NCBI GenBank assembly: GCA_029865405.1
Contig: JAOUGZ010000020.1
Location: 1 to 14,891, forward strand
DNA: 14,891 nt
Origin: Betaproteobacteria bacterium
Lineage (GTDB): Bacteria; Pseudomonadota; Gammaproteobacteria; Burkholderiales; SG8-39
Direction: 5' to 3'
Below, piece by piece: positions 7,696 to 14,503 of this stretch. How positions within the stretch are numbered: position 1 is the first letter of the stretch; each line of letters begins with the position of its first letter. The notes beneath the pieces were generated by a model. It worked only from the letters and a program-made list of their open reading frames with translations, did not search any database and was not told where the DNA came from. The position numbers were made by a program, and so were the translations under genes.

Positions 7696-7718
7696 AGGGG
7701 GACAGACCCTATTTGAAG
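7694..7718. repeat. REP-like palindrome, copy A (between zinc-finger gene and hyuB)
   Basis: On the plus strand the core is GGGGACAGACCC (7698-7709) followed by TATTTGAAG. It matches copy B over 21 bases at 18 positions; the three differences turn the central ACAGA into its reverse complement TCTGT. Read as mRNA (minus strand) it forms AUAGGG, a 7-base loop UCUGUCC, then CCCUAU, with three further pairs UUC/GAA beyond an AA bulge. The 5' arm contains the TAG stop of the 107-residue protein and the 3' arm contains the AU of the hyuB start codon. Confidence 0.75.
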
Positions 7719-8032
7719 TCGAGGCCGCCGCCGCCCTTCTTCTCGGGCGGCGGCGCCTCCGGCTTCTTCTCGGGCGCCGGCGGCGCCGGCTTGGCCACGG
7801 GCTTGGCGGCCGCCGGCTTCTTCTCCACGGTGGCCAGGCGCTTTTCGTGCTCCTTCAGCGCCGCCTTGCACTCCTCGCACAGGAACTTGCCGGTGCGCGC
7901 GCCGGAGGCCGAAACCTCGGGCTGCGCGTGCTCGGCGCACAGCGCCCCCTCGCAGTTCAGGCAGCGCGTGACGGCCGGCTTCCCGCACACCTTCTTCTTC
8001 AGGAATCCGCTCTCGACGATGCAGGTATCCAT
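7709..8032 (-). CDS. Small zinc-finger protein with Ala/Pro/Lys tail, between hyuA and hyuB
   Basis: A 107-residue protein I do not recognise by name. Residues 1-58 carry Cys4, Cys16, Cys24, Cys27, Cys32, His35, Cys52 and Cys55, a B-box-like cross-brace spacing (C-x2-C, C-x2-H, C-x2-C) that could bind two zinc ions. Residues 59-107 are a charged helix followed by low-complexity Ala, Pro and Lys repeats and a GGGG stretch ending LDFK, likely a flexible tether. There is no signal peptide or membrane segment. It lies between the two subunits of a HyuA/HyuB-type enzyme, 15 bases after one and 13 before the other, so a structural or assembly role in that complex is plausible, by analogy with the small zinc subunits of acetone and acetophenone carboxylases. 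Its last two codons and stop come from palindrome copy A. The phase, codon bias and position support a real gene. Confidence 0.72.
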   Translation of the reverse strand: MDTCIVESGFLKKKVCGKPAVTRCLNCEGALCAEHAQPEVSASGARTGKFLCEECKAALKEHEKRLATVEKKPAAAKPVAKPAPPAPEKKPEAPPPEKKGGGGLDFK

Positions 8033-8058
8033 AAATGGGGTCTGTCCCTATTTGAAGG
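8031..8058. repeat. REP-like palindrome, copy B (between hyuA and zinc-finger gene)
   Basis: On the plus strand the core GGGGTCTGTCCC (8037-8048) is flanked by AAAT on the left and TATTT on the right, giving a 21-base imperfect palindrome (8033-8053): 8-base arms with one mismatch around a 5-base loop. It then continues with GAAG as in copy A, so both copies share CCCTATTTGAAG in the same orientation. The TAG stop of hyuA lies in one arm, and the start of the zinc-finger gene abuts the other arm at 8032. Confidence 0.75.
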
Positions 8059-10138
8059 TGATCTCGAAGTTGTCGAGGGCGTCGACGCGCAGGGTGGTGC
8101 CGGGGTGCACGACGACGGTGGTGTCGGCGGTCTCGACGATCGCCGGGCCGCGGATCACGTTTCCCGCCGCGAGCTTCTCGCCGTCGTACACCGGCGTTTT
8201 CTTCAGGCCTTTCCACCAGATCATGCGCGGCTTGAGGCGCGCGGCCTTCGGCGCCGCGCGCGAGACCTTCTTCGCGCGCGTCAGCCGCGGCCGCGGCGTG
8301 AGCGCGCGCGCGCGCAGGCGGCACACCACGATCTCGAGCTGCGCCCCGGCGAGCGCCGAGCCGCGGCCGTAGAGCTTCTCGTAGCGCGCCACGAAGAGCT
8401 TCCTCAGGCGCGGCTCGTAGCCGACGGGCAGGCGTTTCCAGGGCATCAGCACCTCGACCTCGTTGATCTGGCCCCGGTGGCGCACGTCGAGCGAGAACTC
8501 GAACCTCTGGCGCGCCGGCGCGATGCCTTCGCCCGCCATCATGGCGCGCGCGCGCTTCTCGATCGCCTCCAGGCTGGCGTTCAGCTGCGCCGCCCGCACC
8601 GGCGTGACGAGGATCTCGCTGTGCTCGAAAATGTGCAGCACGTCGGCGGCTGCGGCGCCGAAGGCGCACCAGGTGGAGGCCGCCTTCCTCTGCGGCACGA
8701 TGACCTTCTTCACGCCGAGCTCGGCGGCGAACACGCCCGCGTGCGCCGGGCCCGCGCCGCCGAAAGCGAAGAGCACGAAGTCGCGCGGGTCGTAGCCCTT
8801 CTCCACCGTGACCTTGCGGATCACGTCGGCCATGTTCAGCTCTACGATGCGGCAGATGCCGGCCGCGCATTCCACGGCGCCCATGCCGATCTTCGCGCCC
8901 AGCGCCTCGATCGCCGCATGCGCCGCCTTGCGGTCGAGCCGCATGCGGCCGCCGGCGAAGTTGTCCGGGTCGAGGTAGCCCAGCACCAGCTGGGCGTCGG
9001 TCACCGTGGCTACCGTGCCGCCGCGCCCGTAGCACACCGGGCCGGGGAAGGCGCCCGCGCTCTCGGGCCCCACGGTCAGCGTGCGCGTTTCCGGGTGCGC
9101 CTGCGCAAGGCTGCCGCCGCCCGCGCCGATCGCCTGCAGGTCCACCTTGGGCAGGAAATATTCGTACTGGTCGGTGTTGCTGATGAAGGCGTAGGCGGGC
9201 TTGCCGTCGTGGATGATCGACACGTCGAACGAGGTGCCGCCCATGTCGGTGGTGATGATGTTCTTCTCGCCCATGGCGGCGCCGAGAAAGCTCGAGGCGG
9301 TGACCCCCGCCACCGGGCCGGAGTCGAGCGTGAGCAGCGGCGCTTCGCCCGCGCGCGCCACCGGCACCGTGCCGCCGCCGCACTGCGCGATCTGCAGGCC
9401 GTGGGCGTAGCCGAGGCCCGTCAGCGTGCGATCGAGCTTCGCGAGGTAGCCCGACATCACCGGGCCGAGGTACGCGTTCAGCGCCGTCGCCGTGACGCGC
9501 TCGTACTCGCCCCACTTCGGCGCGATGTCGACCGAGCAGGTGACGAACAAGTCGGGCGCGAGCTTGCGCACCAGGTCGCGCAGGCGCAGCTCGTGCTTCG
9601 AGTTGCGAAACGACCACAGCAGGCAGATGGCGATCGCCTGCACGCCCTCGGCCACGAGCTCGCGGATCGCCGATTCGGCTTGCGCCTCGTTCAAGGCGGC
9701 GACGACCTCGCCGAAGCAGTCCACCCGTTCCGAGACGCCGCGGATCAGGCGCTTGGGGACGATGGGAGCGGGCTTGGCGGTCTCCGGGAAATGCACCACC
9801 TTGCGGATGTCGCGCCCGCCGTAGCCGCGCGAGCCGCGCATGATGTGGATGGCGTCCTCGTGGCCCTTGGTGGTGAGCAGGCCGACCTTCGCGCCCTTCT
9901 TCTGGATGATGGTGTTGGTGCCGACGGTGGTGCCGTGCGACAGGAAGGCGATGTCGCGGCAGAAATCGTCGAGCGTGAGATCGAGCGCCTGCGCGCCGGT
10001 CTTCAGGGCGTCCATCATGCCCTGCGAGAAATCCTGCGGCGTCGAGGGGACCTTGGTGGTGAGGAGCTTGCCGGCGCGATCGACGATGGCGCAGTCGGTG
10101 AAGGTGCCGCCGATGTCGATGCCGACGAGGTAGCTCAT
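8048..10138 (-). CDS. HyuA-type hydantoinase/oxoprolinase/carboxylase ATP-dependent subunit
   Basis: A 696-residue HydantoinaseA/oxoprolinase protein of the ASKHA ATPase fold. The phosphate-1 loop is GIDIGGTFTD at 6-15; other landmarks are HGTTVGTNTII at 68-78, SGPVAGV at 273-279, TDMGGTSFDVSII at 297-309 (phosphate-2), IGAGGGSLA at 337-345 and a late FGGAGPAH adenosine-type motif. Length fits the 680-720 residues usual for this subunit. Relatives phosphorylate a substrate (hydantoin, oxoproline, or an enolised ketone or carbonate) with ATP, working with a HyuB partner, which lies two genes downstream. It is the first gene of the minus-strand operon; the ATG at 10138 leaves 26 bases to the divergent neighbour and shows no clear ribosome site. 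Its C-terminal Phe-Lys and stop lie in palindrome copy B. Cytoplasmic; the substrate is not determinable. Confidence 0.93.
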   Translation of the reverse strand: MSYLVGIDIGGTFTDCAIVDRAGKLLTTKVPSTPQDFSQGMMDALKTGAQALDLTLDDFCRDIAFLSHGTTVGTNTIIQKKGAKVGLLTTKGHEDAIHIMRGSRGYGGRDIRKVVHFPETAKPAPIVPKRLIRGVSERVDCFGEVVAALNEAQAESAIRELVAEGVQAIAICLLWSFRNSKHELRLRDLVRKLAPDLFVTCSVDIAPKWGEYERVTATALNAYLGPVMSGYLAKLDRTLTGLGYAHGLQIAQCGGGTVPVARAGEAPLLTLDSGPVAGVTASSFLGAAMGEKNIITTDMGGTSFDVSIIHDGKPAYAFISNTDQYEYFLPKVDLQAIGAGGGSLAQAHPETRTLTVGPESAGAFPGPVCYGRGGTVATVTDAQLVLGYLDPDNFAGGRMRLDRKAAHAAIEALGAKIGMGAVECAAGICRIVELNMADVIRKVTVEKGYDPRDFVLFAFGGAGPAHAGVFAAELGVKKVIVPQRKAASTWCAFGAAAADVLHIFEHSEILVTPVRAAQLNASLEAIEKRARAMMAGEGIAPARQRFEFSLDVRHRGQINEVEVLMPWKRLPVGYEPRLRKLFVARYEKLYGRGSALAGAQLEIVVCRLRARALTPRPRLTRAKKVSRAAPKAARLKPRMIWWKGLKKTPVYDGEKLAAGNVIRGPAIVETADTTVVVHPGTTLRVDALDNFEITFK

Positions 10139-10164
10139 CGGCGCTATATTAGCTGCGGATCGCG
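10139..10164. promoter_or_regulatory. Very short divergent intergenic region with possible -10 element
   Basis: Only 26 bases separate the divergent starts. They contain the one AT-rich patch nearby, CTATATTAG (10144-10152). TATATT at 10145-10150 matches the sigma-70 -10 consensus at 5 of 6 positions for the plus strand; the minus strand reads TAATAT, a 4 of 6 match. Any -35 element would lie inside the opposite gene, and leaders would be under about 10 bases. No good -35 is visible, so promoter status is tentative. Confidence 0.35.
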
Positions 10165-10836
10165 ATGAAGGACGAGTACGCCGAGCCGCGCCAGCTGATG
10201 GTGGCCGAAATCGCCGCCGAGACGATCTTCTCGAGCGGCGAAACCGGCAAGGCGGCGCTCGACCCGGGGGTGCTGGATGCCCTGGGCCGGGTGCCGCGGC
10301 ACGAGTTCGTGCCGGTCGAGCTGCGTCCCTACGCGTATGTGAACAGCCCGCTGCCGATCGGCTGCGACAAGACCATTTCGCAGCCCTTCATCTGCGCGCT
10401 GATGACCGACCTGCTGCAGCCGCAGCCCGCGGACCGCGTGCTCGAGATCGGCACCGGCCTGGGGTACCAGGCAGCGATCCTCGCCGGGCTGGTGCACAAG
10501 GTATACAGCGTGGAGATCATCGAGGTGCTCGCCGCGCAGGCGAAGCGCCGCCTCGCGCCGTACGGAAACGTGGTGCTGCGCACCGGCAACGGCTACTACG
10601 GCTGGCCCGAGCATGCGCCGTTCGACAAGATCATCGTCACCGCGGCGCCCGATCTCATCCCGCCGATGCTGATCCAGCAACTGAAGCCCGGCGGGCGCAT
10701 GGCAATTCCGGCGGGCCTGCCCGCGACGCAGAAGCTCCTGCTGCTGGAGAAGGACGCCGCGGGGCGCGCAAAGACGAGGGAAATCCTGCGCGTTCGCTTC
10801 TCGCTGCTTGAGGGCGCGGCCGACCCCGGGGCATAA
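10165..10836 (+). CDS. pcm: Protein-L-isoaspartate O-methyltransferase family protein
   Basis: A 223-residue PCMT-family methyltransferase. The catalytic segment is DKTISQPFICALMTDLL at 68-84 (Ser72 equivalent to the family's active-site Ser) and SAM motif I is VLEIGTGLGYQAAIL at 92-106, followed by VYSVEII (motif II acid) and FDKIIVTAAPDLIP at 153-166, then LKPGGRMAIP. Length fits the bacterial enzyme (about 205-225). The known role is methylation of isoaspartyl residues in damaged proteins using S-adenosylmethionine in the cytoplasm. The N-terminal RQLMVAEI matches the family, supporting the ATG at 10165. It sits in front of the molybdenum hydroxylase genes, 24 bases from the next start, and may share their transcript. 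This is a distant, non-enterobacterial form, since the GQGQ before TISQP is replaced by IGCDK, so another acceptor is possible. Confidence 0.88.
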   Translation: MKDEYAEPRQLMVAEIAAETIFSSGETGKAALDPGVLDALGRVPRHEFVPVELRPYAYVNSPLPIGCDKTISQPFICALMTDLLQPQPADRVLEIGTGLGYQAAILAGLVHKVYSVEIIEVLAAQAKRRLAPYGNVVLRTGNGYYGWPEHAPFDKIIVTAAPDLIPPMLIQQLKPGGRMAIPAGLPATQKLLLLEKDAAGRAKTREILRVRFSLLEGAADPGA

Positions 10837-10844
10837 TCCGCCCC

Positions 10845-10855
10845 GAGGAGGAGGA
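10845..10855 (+). promoter_or_regulatory. Strong ribosome binding site of the FAD-subunit gene
   Basis: The purine run GAGGAGGAGGA ends five bases before the GTG at 10861 and settles that non-ATG start. Confidence 0.7.
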
Positions 10856-10860
10856 CCCCG

Positions 10861-11664
10861 GTGAAGGCAGCGCCGTTTGCCTACGCGAAGCCGCGCGCGC
10901 TCGCAGAAGCGCTCGATCTCGCCGCGCGCCCCGACGCCAAGATCCTCGCCGGCGGGCAGAGCCTGATCCCTTCGCTCAACATGCGGCTCTCGTCTCCCGC
11001 GCTGCTCGTCGACATCAACGCGCTCGGCGAGCTCAAGGGCATCAGCCTCGAGCGCGGCGTGGTCCGCATCGGCGCGCTCGCCACGCACGCCGAGATCGAG
11101 AAATCGCAGATCATCCAGGAACACCTGCCGCTCTTCGCCGCGGCCGTGCGCCACATCGCGCACCCCGCGATCCGCAACCGCGGCACGATCGGCGGCTCGC
11201 TCGCGCTCGCCGACCCGGCGGCCGAGTACCCGGCCTGCGTGCTCGCCATGGAAGGCGTGATCTTCGCCCGCAGCAGCGCGGGCCAGCGCCAGATCCGGGC
11301 GTCCGACTTCTTCAAGGGGCTGTTCGAGACCGACCTCAAGCCGGGCGAGCTCCTCGCCGCGGTCGAGATCACCGCGCAGTTGAAGGACGAGCGCTCGGCG
11401 TTCCTCGAGCTGGCGCGGCGCCAGGGCGACTACGCCACCGTGGGCCTCGCCGCGTTCGCCACCAACGGCACGAAGCGCCTGGCCTACTTCGGCGCCGCCG
11501 ACCGGCCGGTGCTGGCGCAGAACGCCGCCAAAGCGAAAGACCTCGACTCGGCCAAGGCGGCGCTCGCCAAAGACCTGCAGCCGCCCGCGGACCTCTACCA
11601 CTCTTCCGCGACGAAACTGCACCTCGCGCAGGTGCTCCTGGAGCGCGCATGGAACACGCTGTAG
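10861..11664 (+). CDS. Xanthine dehydrogenase family FAD-binding subunit (CoxM/CutM-like)
   Basis: A 267-residue medium subunit of a molybdenum hydroxylase. The two FAD-binding loops are clear: AGGQSLIPSLN at 30-40 and RNRGTIGGSLALADPAAEYP at 105-124. The N-terminal PFAYAKPRALAEALDL is the family's opening, and the C-terminal part matches the CO dehydrogenase flavoprotein C-terminal domain. The FAD accepts electrons from the 2Fe-2S clusters and passes them to NAD, oxygen or a quinone-linked acceptor. The start is a GTG at 10861 behind a strong ribosome site. Its end overlaps the 2Fe-2S gene by 16 bp, so the three subunits are translated together. Usual length is 270-290, so this one is slightly short but complete. 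Confidence 0.93.
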   Translation: MKAAPFAYAKPRALAEALDLAARPDAKILAGGQSLIPSLNMRLSSPALLVDINALGELKGISLERGVVRIGALATHAEIEKSQIIQEHLPLFAAAVRHIAHPAIRNRGTIGGSLALADPAAEYPACVLAMEGVIFARSSAGQRQIRASDFFKGLFETDLKPGELLAAVEITAQLKDERSAFLELARRQGDYATVGLAAFATNGTKRLAYFGAADRPVLAQNAAKAKDLDSAKAALAKDLQPPADLYHSSATKLHLAQVLLERAWNTL

Positions 11665-12122
11665 AAGCCACCCTCACCGTCAACGGCACCGAAGTGCGCC
11701 GGCGCATCGAGCCGCGCCAGCACCTCGTGGATTTCCTGCGCGAGGAGCTCGGGCTCACCGGCTCGCACCTCGGGTGCGAGCACGGCGTGTGCGGCGCCTG
11801 CACCGTGCGCGTGAACGGCGAAATCGTGCGCGGCTGCCTGATGCTCGCGGTGCAGGCCGATGGCTGCAAGGTCGACACCATCGAGGGGCTTTCCGACTCG
11901 GGCGAGCTGGCCAAGCTGCAGCTGGCGTTCCACAAGCGTAACGCGCTGCAGTGCGGCTTCTGCACGCCGGCGATGCTGCTCGCGGCCCGTGACCTGCAGT
12001 TGAGGAACCCGCGCGCGAGCCGCGAGGAGATCCGCGAGCATCTCTCCGGCAACTACTGCCGCTGCACGGGCTACCAGTCGATCGTCGACGCCATCGAGGA
12101 GGTGCTGCATGGGCAGGGCTGA
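11649..12122 (+). CDS. Xanthine dehydrogenase family 2Fe-2S subunit (CoxS/CutS-like)
   Basis: A 157-residue small subunit holding two 2Fe-2S clusters. The N-terminal plant-ferredoxin-type domain has Cys43, Cys48, Cys51 and Cys63 (CEHGVCGACTV); the C-terminal helical domain has Cys102, Cys105, Cys137 and Cys139 (QCGFCTPAM and GNYCRCTGY). All eight ligands are present, so it should be functional. It carries electrons from the molybdenum site to the FAD subunit. It overlaps the gene before by 16 bp and the gene after by 14 bp. There is no twin-arginine signal, so the complex is cytoplasmic. Confidence 0.95.
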   Translation: MEHAVEATLTVNGTEVRRRIEPRQHLVDFLREELGLTGSHLGCEHGVCGACTVRVNGEIVRGCLMLAVQADGCKVDTIEGLSDSGELAKLQLAFHKRNALQCGFCTPAMLLAARDLQLRNPRASREEIREHLSGNYCRCTGYQSIVDAIEEVLHGQG

Positions 12123-14499
12123 GCTGCCGCTGCATGCGCCGGGCACCCAGGTCGACCGCGGCTACATCGGCCAGAGCGTGCCGCGCCCGAACGCGCAGCG
12201 CCTGCTGCAGGGGCGCGGCGCGTATACCGACGACCTGCGCTTTCCGCGCCTTGCGCACGTGGCGTTCTTCCGCAGCCCGCACGCGCACGCGAAGATCAGG
12301 AAGCTCGACTTCAAGGCCGCGCTCAAGTCGCCGGGCGTGATCGGCGTGTTCGACGGGCGCGCGGTGGCCGAATACTGCACGCCGTGGGTAGCGGTGCTCG
12401 CGCACCTGAAGGGCATCAAGTCGCCGCCGCAGCACGCCATCGCCATCGAGCGCGCCTGCTGGCAGGGCGAGGCCTGCGCCGCGGTGGTGGCCGAGTCGCG
12501 CAGCCAGGCCGAGGACGCCGTCGGGCTTATCGAGGCGGAGTGGGAAGAGCTGCCGGCGGTGATCGACATGGACGAGTCGCTCGCCGGCAAGATCGTGATC
12601 CATCCCGAGCTCGGCGACAACATCTGCTTCAAGCGCGAGCACGACACCGGCGGCGTGGACGAGGCGTTCGCGAAAGCCGACCTCGTGGTGGAAGAAACCT
12701 ACGGCTTCGGCCGGCACACCGGCGTGTGCAACGAGGGCCGCGCGATCCTCGCCGACTACAACGCCGGCGAGCATTCGCTCACGGTGTACCACGCGACGCA
12801 GGCGCCGCACATGATGCAGGACATCTTCTCGCGCCACCTCGGCATTCCCGAGGCGAGCGTGCGCGTGATCACCAAGGACGTGGGCGGCTCCTACGGCATC
12901 AAGGTGCACGTGTACCCGGACGAGATGGCGACCGCCGCGCTTTCGGTGATGCTGCGGCGCCCCGTGAAGTTCGTAGCGGACCGCCTGGAATCGTTCCTCT
13001 CCGACATCCACGCGCGCGAGCACAAGGCCAAGGTGCGCCTCGCCTGCACCAAGGAAGGCGAGATCCTCGCCTTCGAGCTCGACGACCTCACCCCGATCGG
13101 CCCCTACTCGGTCTACCCGAGAACGAGCGGCATCGAGGGCAACCAGGTGGTGAACCTCACCGGCGGCCCGTACAAGCACCAGAAGTACCGCGCGAAGCTC
13201 AACGTCGTGTTCACCAACAAGAACGTCACCTGCCAGTACCGCGCGGTCGGGCACCCGATCGCGGTGACGCTCACCGAGGCGATCGTCGACCTCGCGGCGG
13301 CGAAGCTCGGCATGGACCCGGCCGAGTTCCGCCGGAAGAACCTGATCCCGGACGACGCCTATCCGTATACGTTCCCCTCGGGCATCAAGTTCGAGAAGCT
13401 CTCGCACCACCAGACGCTCGACAAGCTGCTTGCGCTGATGGACTACAAGAAGCTGCGCGAAGAGCAGGCGGCGCTGAGGAAAAGGAAGGTCTACCGCGGC
13501 ATCGGCCTCGCGGCGATGATCGAGGTCACCAACCCCTCGCCCGCCTTCTACGGCGTGGGCGGCGCGCGCATCTCGGCGCAGGACGGCGCGACGCTGCGCC
13601 TCGAGCCCACCGGCATGCTGACGGTGATGTGCAGCGTCACCGAGCAGGGCCAGGGCACCGAGGGCATCTTCGCGCAGATCGCGGCGAGCGCCGTGGGCGT
13701 TTCCATGGACAAGGTGCGCGTCATCACCGGCGACACCGGCGTCACGCCCTACGGCGGCGGCACCTGGGCCTCGCGCGGCGCGGGCATCGGCGGCGAGGCG
13801 GTGCTGCTCGCCGGGCGCGCGCTGCGCTCGAACATGCTCGATGTCGCCGCGGCGATCCTGAAGATGGACAAAGCCGAGCTCGACGTGAAGAACAACGCCG
13901 TGGTGCACGCCCTCACGCAGGAGGCGAAGCTGCCGCTCGCCGAGCTCGGGCGCGTCGGTTACTTCCGCCCCGACACGCTGCCGGCCGATTTCCAGGCCGA
14001 GCTGACGGTGACGCGCCACTACACGCCGCGCCAGTACGGCTTCACCTTCACCAACGGCATGCAGGCGTCGCTGGTCGAAATCGACCCTGATACGGGGATG
14101 GTGAAGCTGCTCAAGCACTGGTGCGTGGAAGACTGCGGCACGGTGATCAACCCGATGCTGGTCGACGAGCAGATCCGCGGCGGCGTGGTGCAGGGCATCG
14201 GCGCAGCGCTGTACGAGGAGTGCCTCTACGACGCCAACGGCCAGCTCCTCAACGGCAACATGGCCGACTACCTGGTGCCGATGGCGCTCGAGATGCCCGA
14301 CATCGTGTGCGCGCACATCGAGACGCCGACGCGCCAGTCGCAGCTCGGCGCCAAGGGCGTCGGCGAAGCCGGCACCGCGGGCGCGCCGGGCGCGGTGATG
14401 AACGCCATCAACGACGCCCTCTCCCCGCTCAAGGCGCGCGTCACCAGCATGCCGTTCACGCCCGAACGCATCCTGCGCGCGCTCGGCAAGGTGGCGTGA
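12109..14499 (+). CDS. Xanthine dehydrogenase family molybdopterin-binding subunit (CoxL/CutL-like)
   Basis: A 796-residue large subunit. The N-terminal domain opens GQSVPRPNAQRLLQGRGAYT at 21-40; DVGGSYGIK at 257-265 fits the family's G-G-x-F/Y-G loop; EQGQGTEGIFAQI at 512-524 and GGTWASRGA at 550-558 line the molybdopterin; GVGEAG at 750-755 carries the expected catalytic base Glu753. The loop near the metal is CQYRAVGHP at 375-383, with no CO dehydrogenase cysteine motif (AYRCSFR) and with AVGHP where most relatives have GAGRPE. The usual EPRA-like motif is CNEGRA at 207-212. It is therefore not a CO dehydrogenase and belongs to a divergent branch. Known relatives hydroxylate aldehydes, purines, pyridines or quinolines beside a ring nitrogen. 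The gene completes the FAD, 2Fe-2S, Mo set; no maturation genes are visible in the window. Confidence 0.93.
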   Translation: MGRAELPLHAPGTQVDRGYIGQSVPRPNAQRLLQGRGAYTDDLRFPRLAHVAFFRSPHAHAKIRKLDFKAALKSPGVIGVFDGRAVAEYCTPWVAVLAHLKGIKSPPQHAIAIERACWQGEACAAVVAESRSQAEDAVGLIEAEWEELPAVIDMDESLAGKIVIHPELGDNICFKREHDTGGVDEAFAKADLVVEETYGFGRHTGVCNEGRAILADYNAGEHSLTVYHATQAPHMMQDIFSRHLGIPEASVRVITKDVGGSYGIKVHVYPDEMATAALSVMLRRPVKFVADRLESFLSDIHAREHKAKVRLACTKEGEILAFELDDLTPIGPYSVYPRTSGIEGNQVVNLTGGPYKHQKYRAKLNVVFTNKNVTCQYRAVGHPIAVTLTEAIVDLAAAKLGMDPAEFRRKNLIPDDAYPYTFPSGIKFEKLSHHQTLDKLLALMDYKKLREEQAALRKRKVYRGIGLAAMIEVTNPSPAFYGVGGARISAQDGATLRLEPTGMLTVMCSVTEQGQGTEGIFAQIAASAVGVSMDKVRVITGDTGVTPYGGGTWASRGAGIGGEAVLLAGRALRSNMLDVAAAILKMDKAELDVKNNAVVHALTQEAKLPLAELGRVGYFRPDTLPADFQAELTVTRHYTPRQYGFTFTNGMQASLVEIDPDTGMVKLLKHWCVEDCGTVINPMLVDEQIRGGVVQGIGAALYEECLYDANGQLLNGNMADYLVPMALEMPDIVCAHIETPTRQSQLGAKGVGEAGTAGAPGAVMNAINDALSPLKARVTSMPFTPERILRALGKVA

Positions 14500-14503
14500 C
14501 GCG

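Noticed and set aside
5530..7716. 728-residue plus-strand open frame antisense to hyuB
   Set aside because: It is rich in Arg, His, Ala and Val with no recognisable motif, which is the usual shadow of a GC-rich gene; hyuB on the other strand has clear family motifs.
7694..7718. Intrinsic transcription terminator
   Set aside because: The minus-strand hairpin is followed by GAACGC rather than a U-run and lies inside an operon whose next gene starts within the stem.
7694..8058. CRISPR array or phage attachment sites formed by the two repeats
   Set aside because: There are only two copies 339 bases apart with an open frame between them, and no Cas, integrase or tRNA gene nearby.
7634..10168. 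844-residue plus-strand open frame antisense to hyuA and the zinc-finger gene
   Set aside because: It has biased Arg/His/Ala composition and spans three real minus-strand genes and the palindromes; hyuA explains the sequence.
11755..14316. 853-residue minus-strand open frame antisense to the molybdenum hydroxylase genes
   Set aside because: It is a shadow of the Fe-S and molybdopterin subunits, whose cofactor ligands are all intact in the plus-strand frames.
12109..14499. Aerobic carbon monoxide dehydrogenase large subunit (coxL)
   Set aside because: The AYRCSFR active-site loop is absent; residues 375-383 read CQYRAVGHP.
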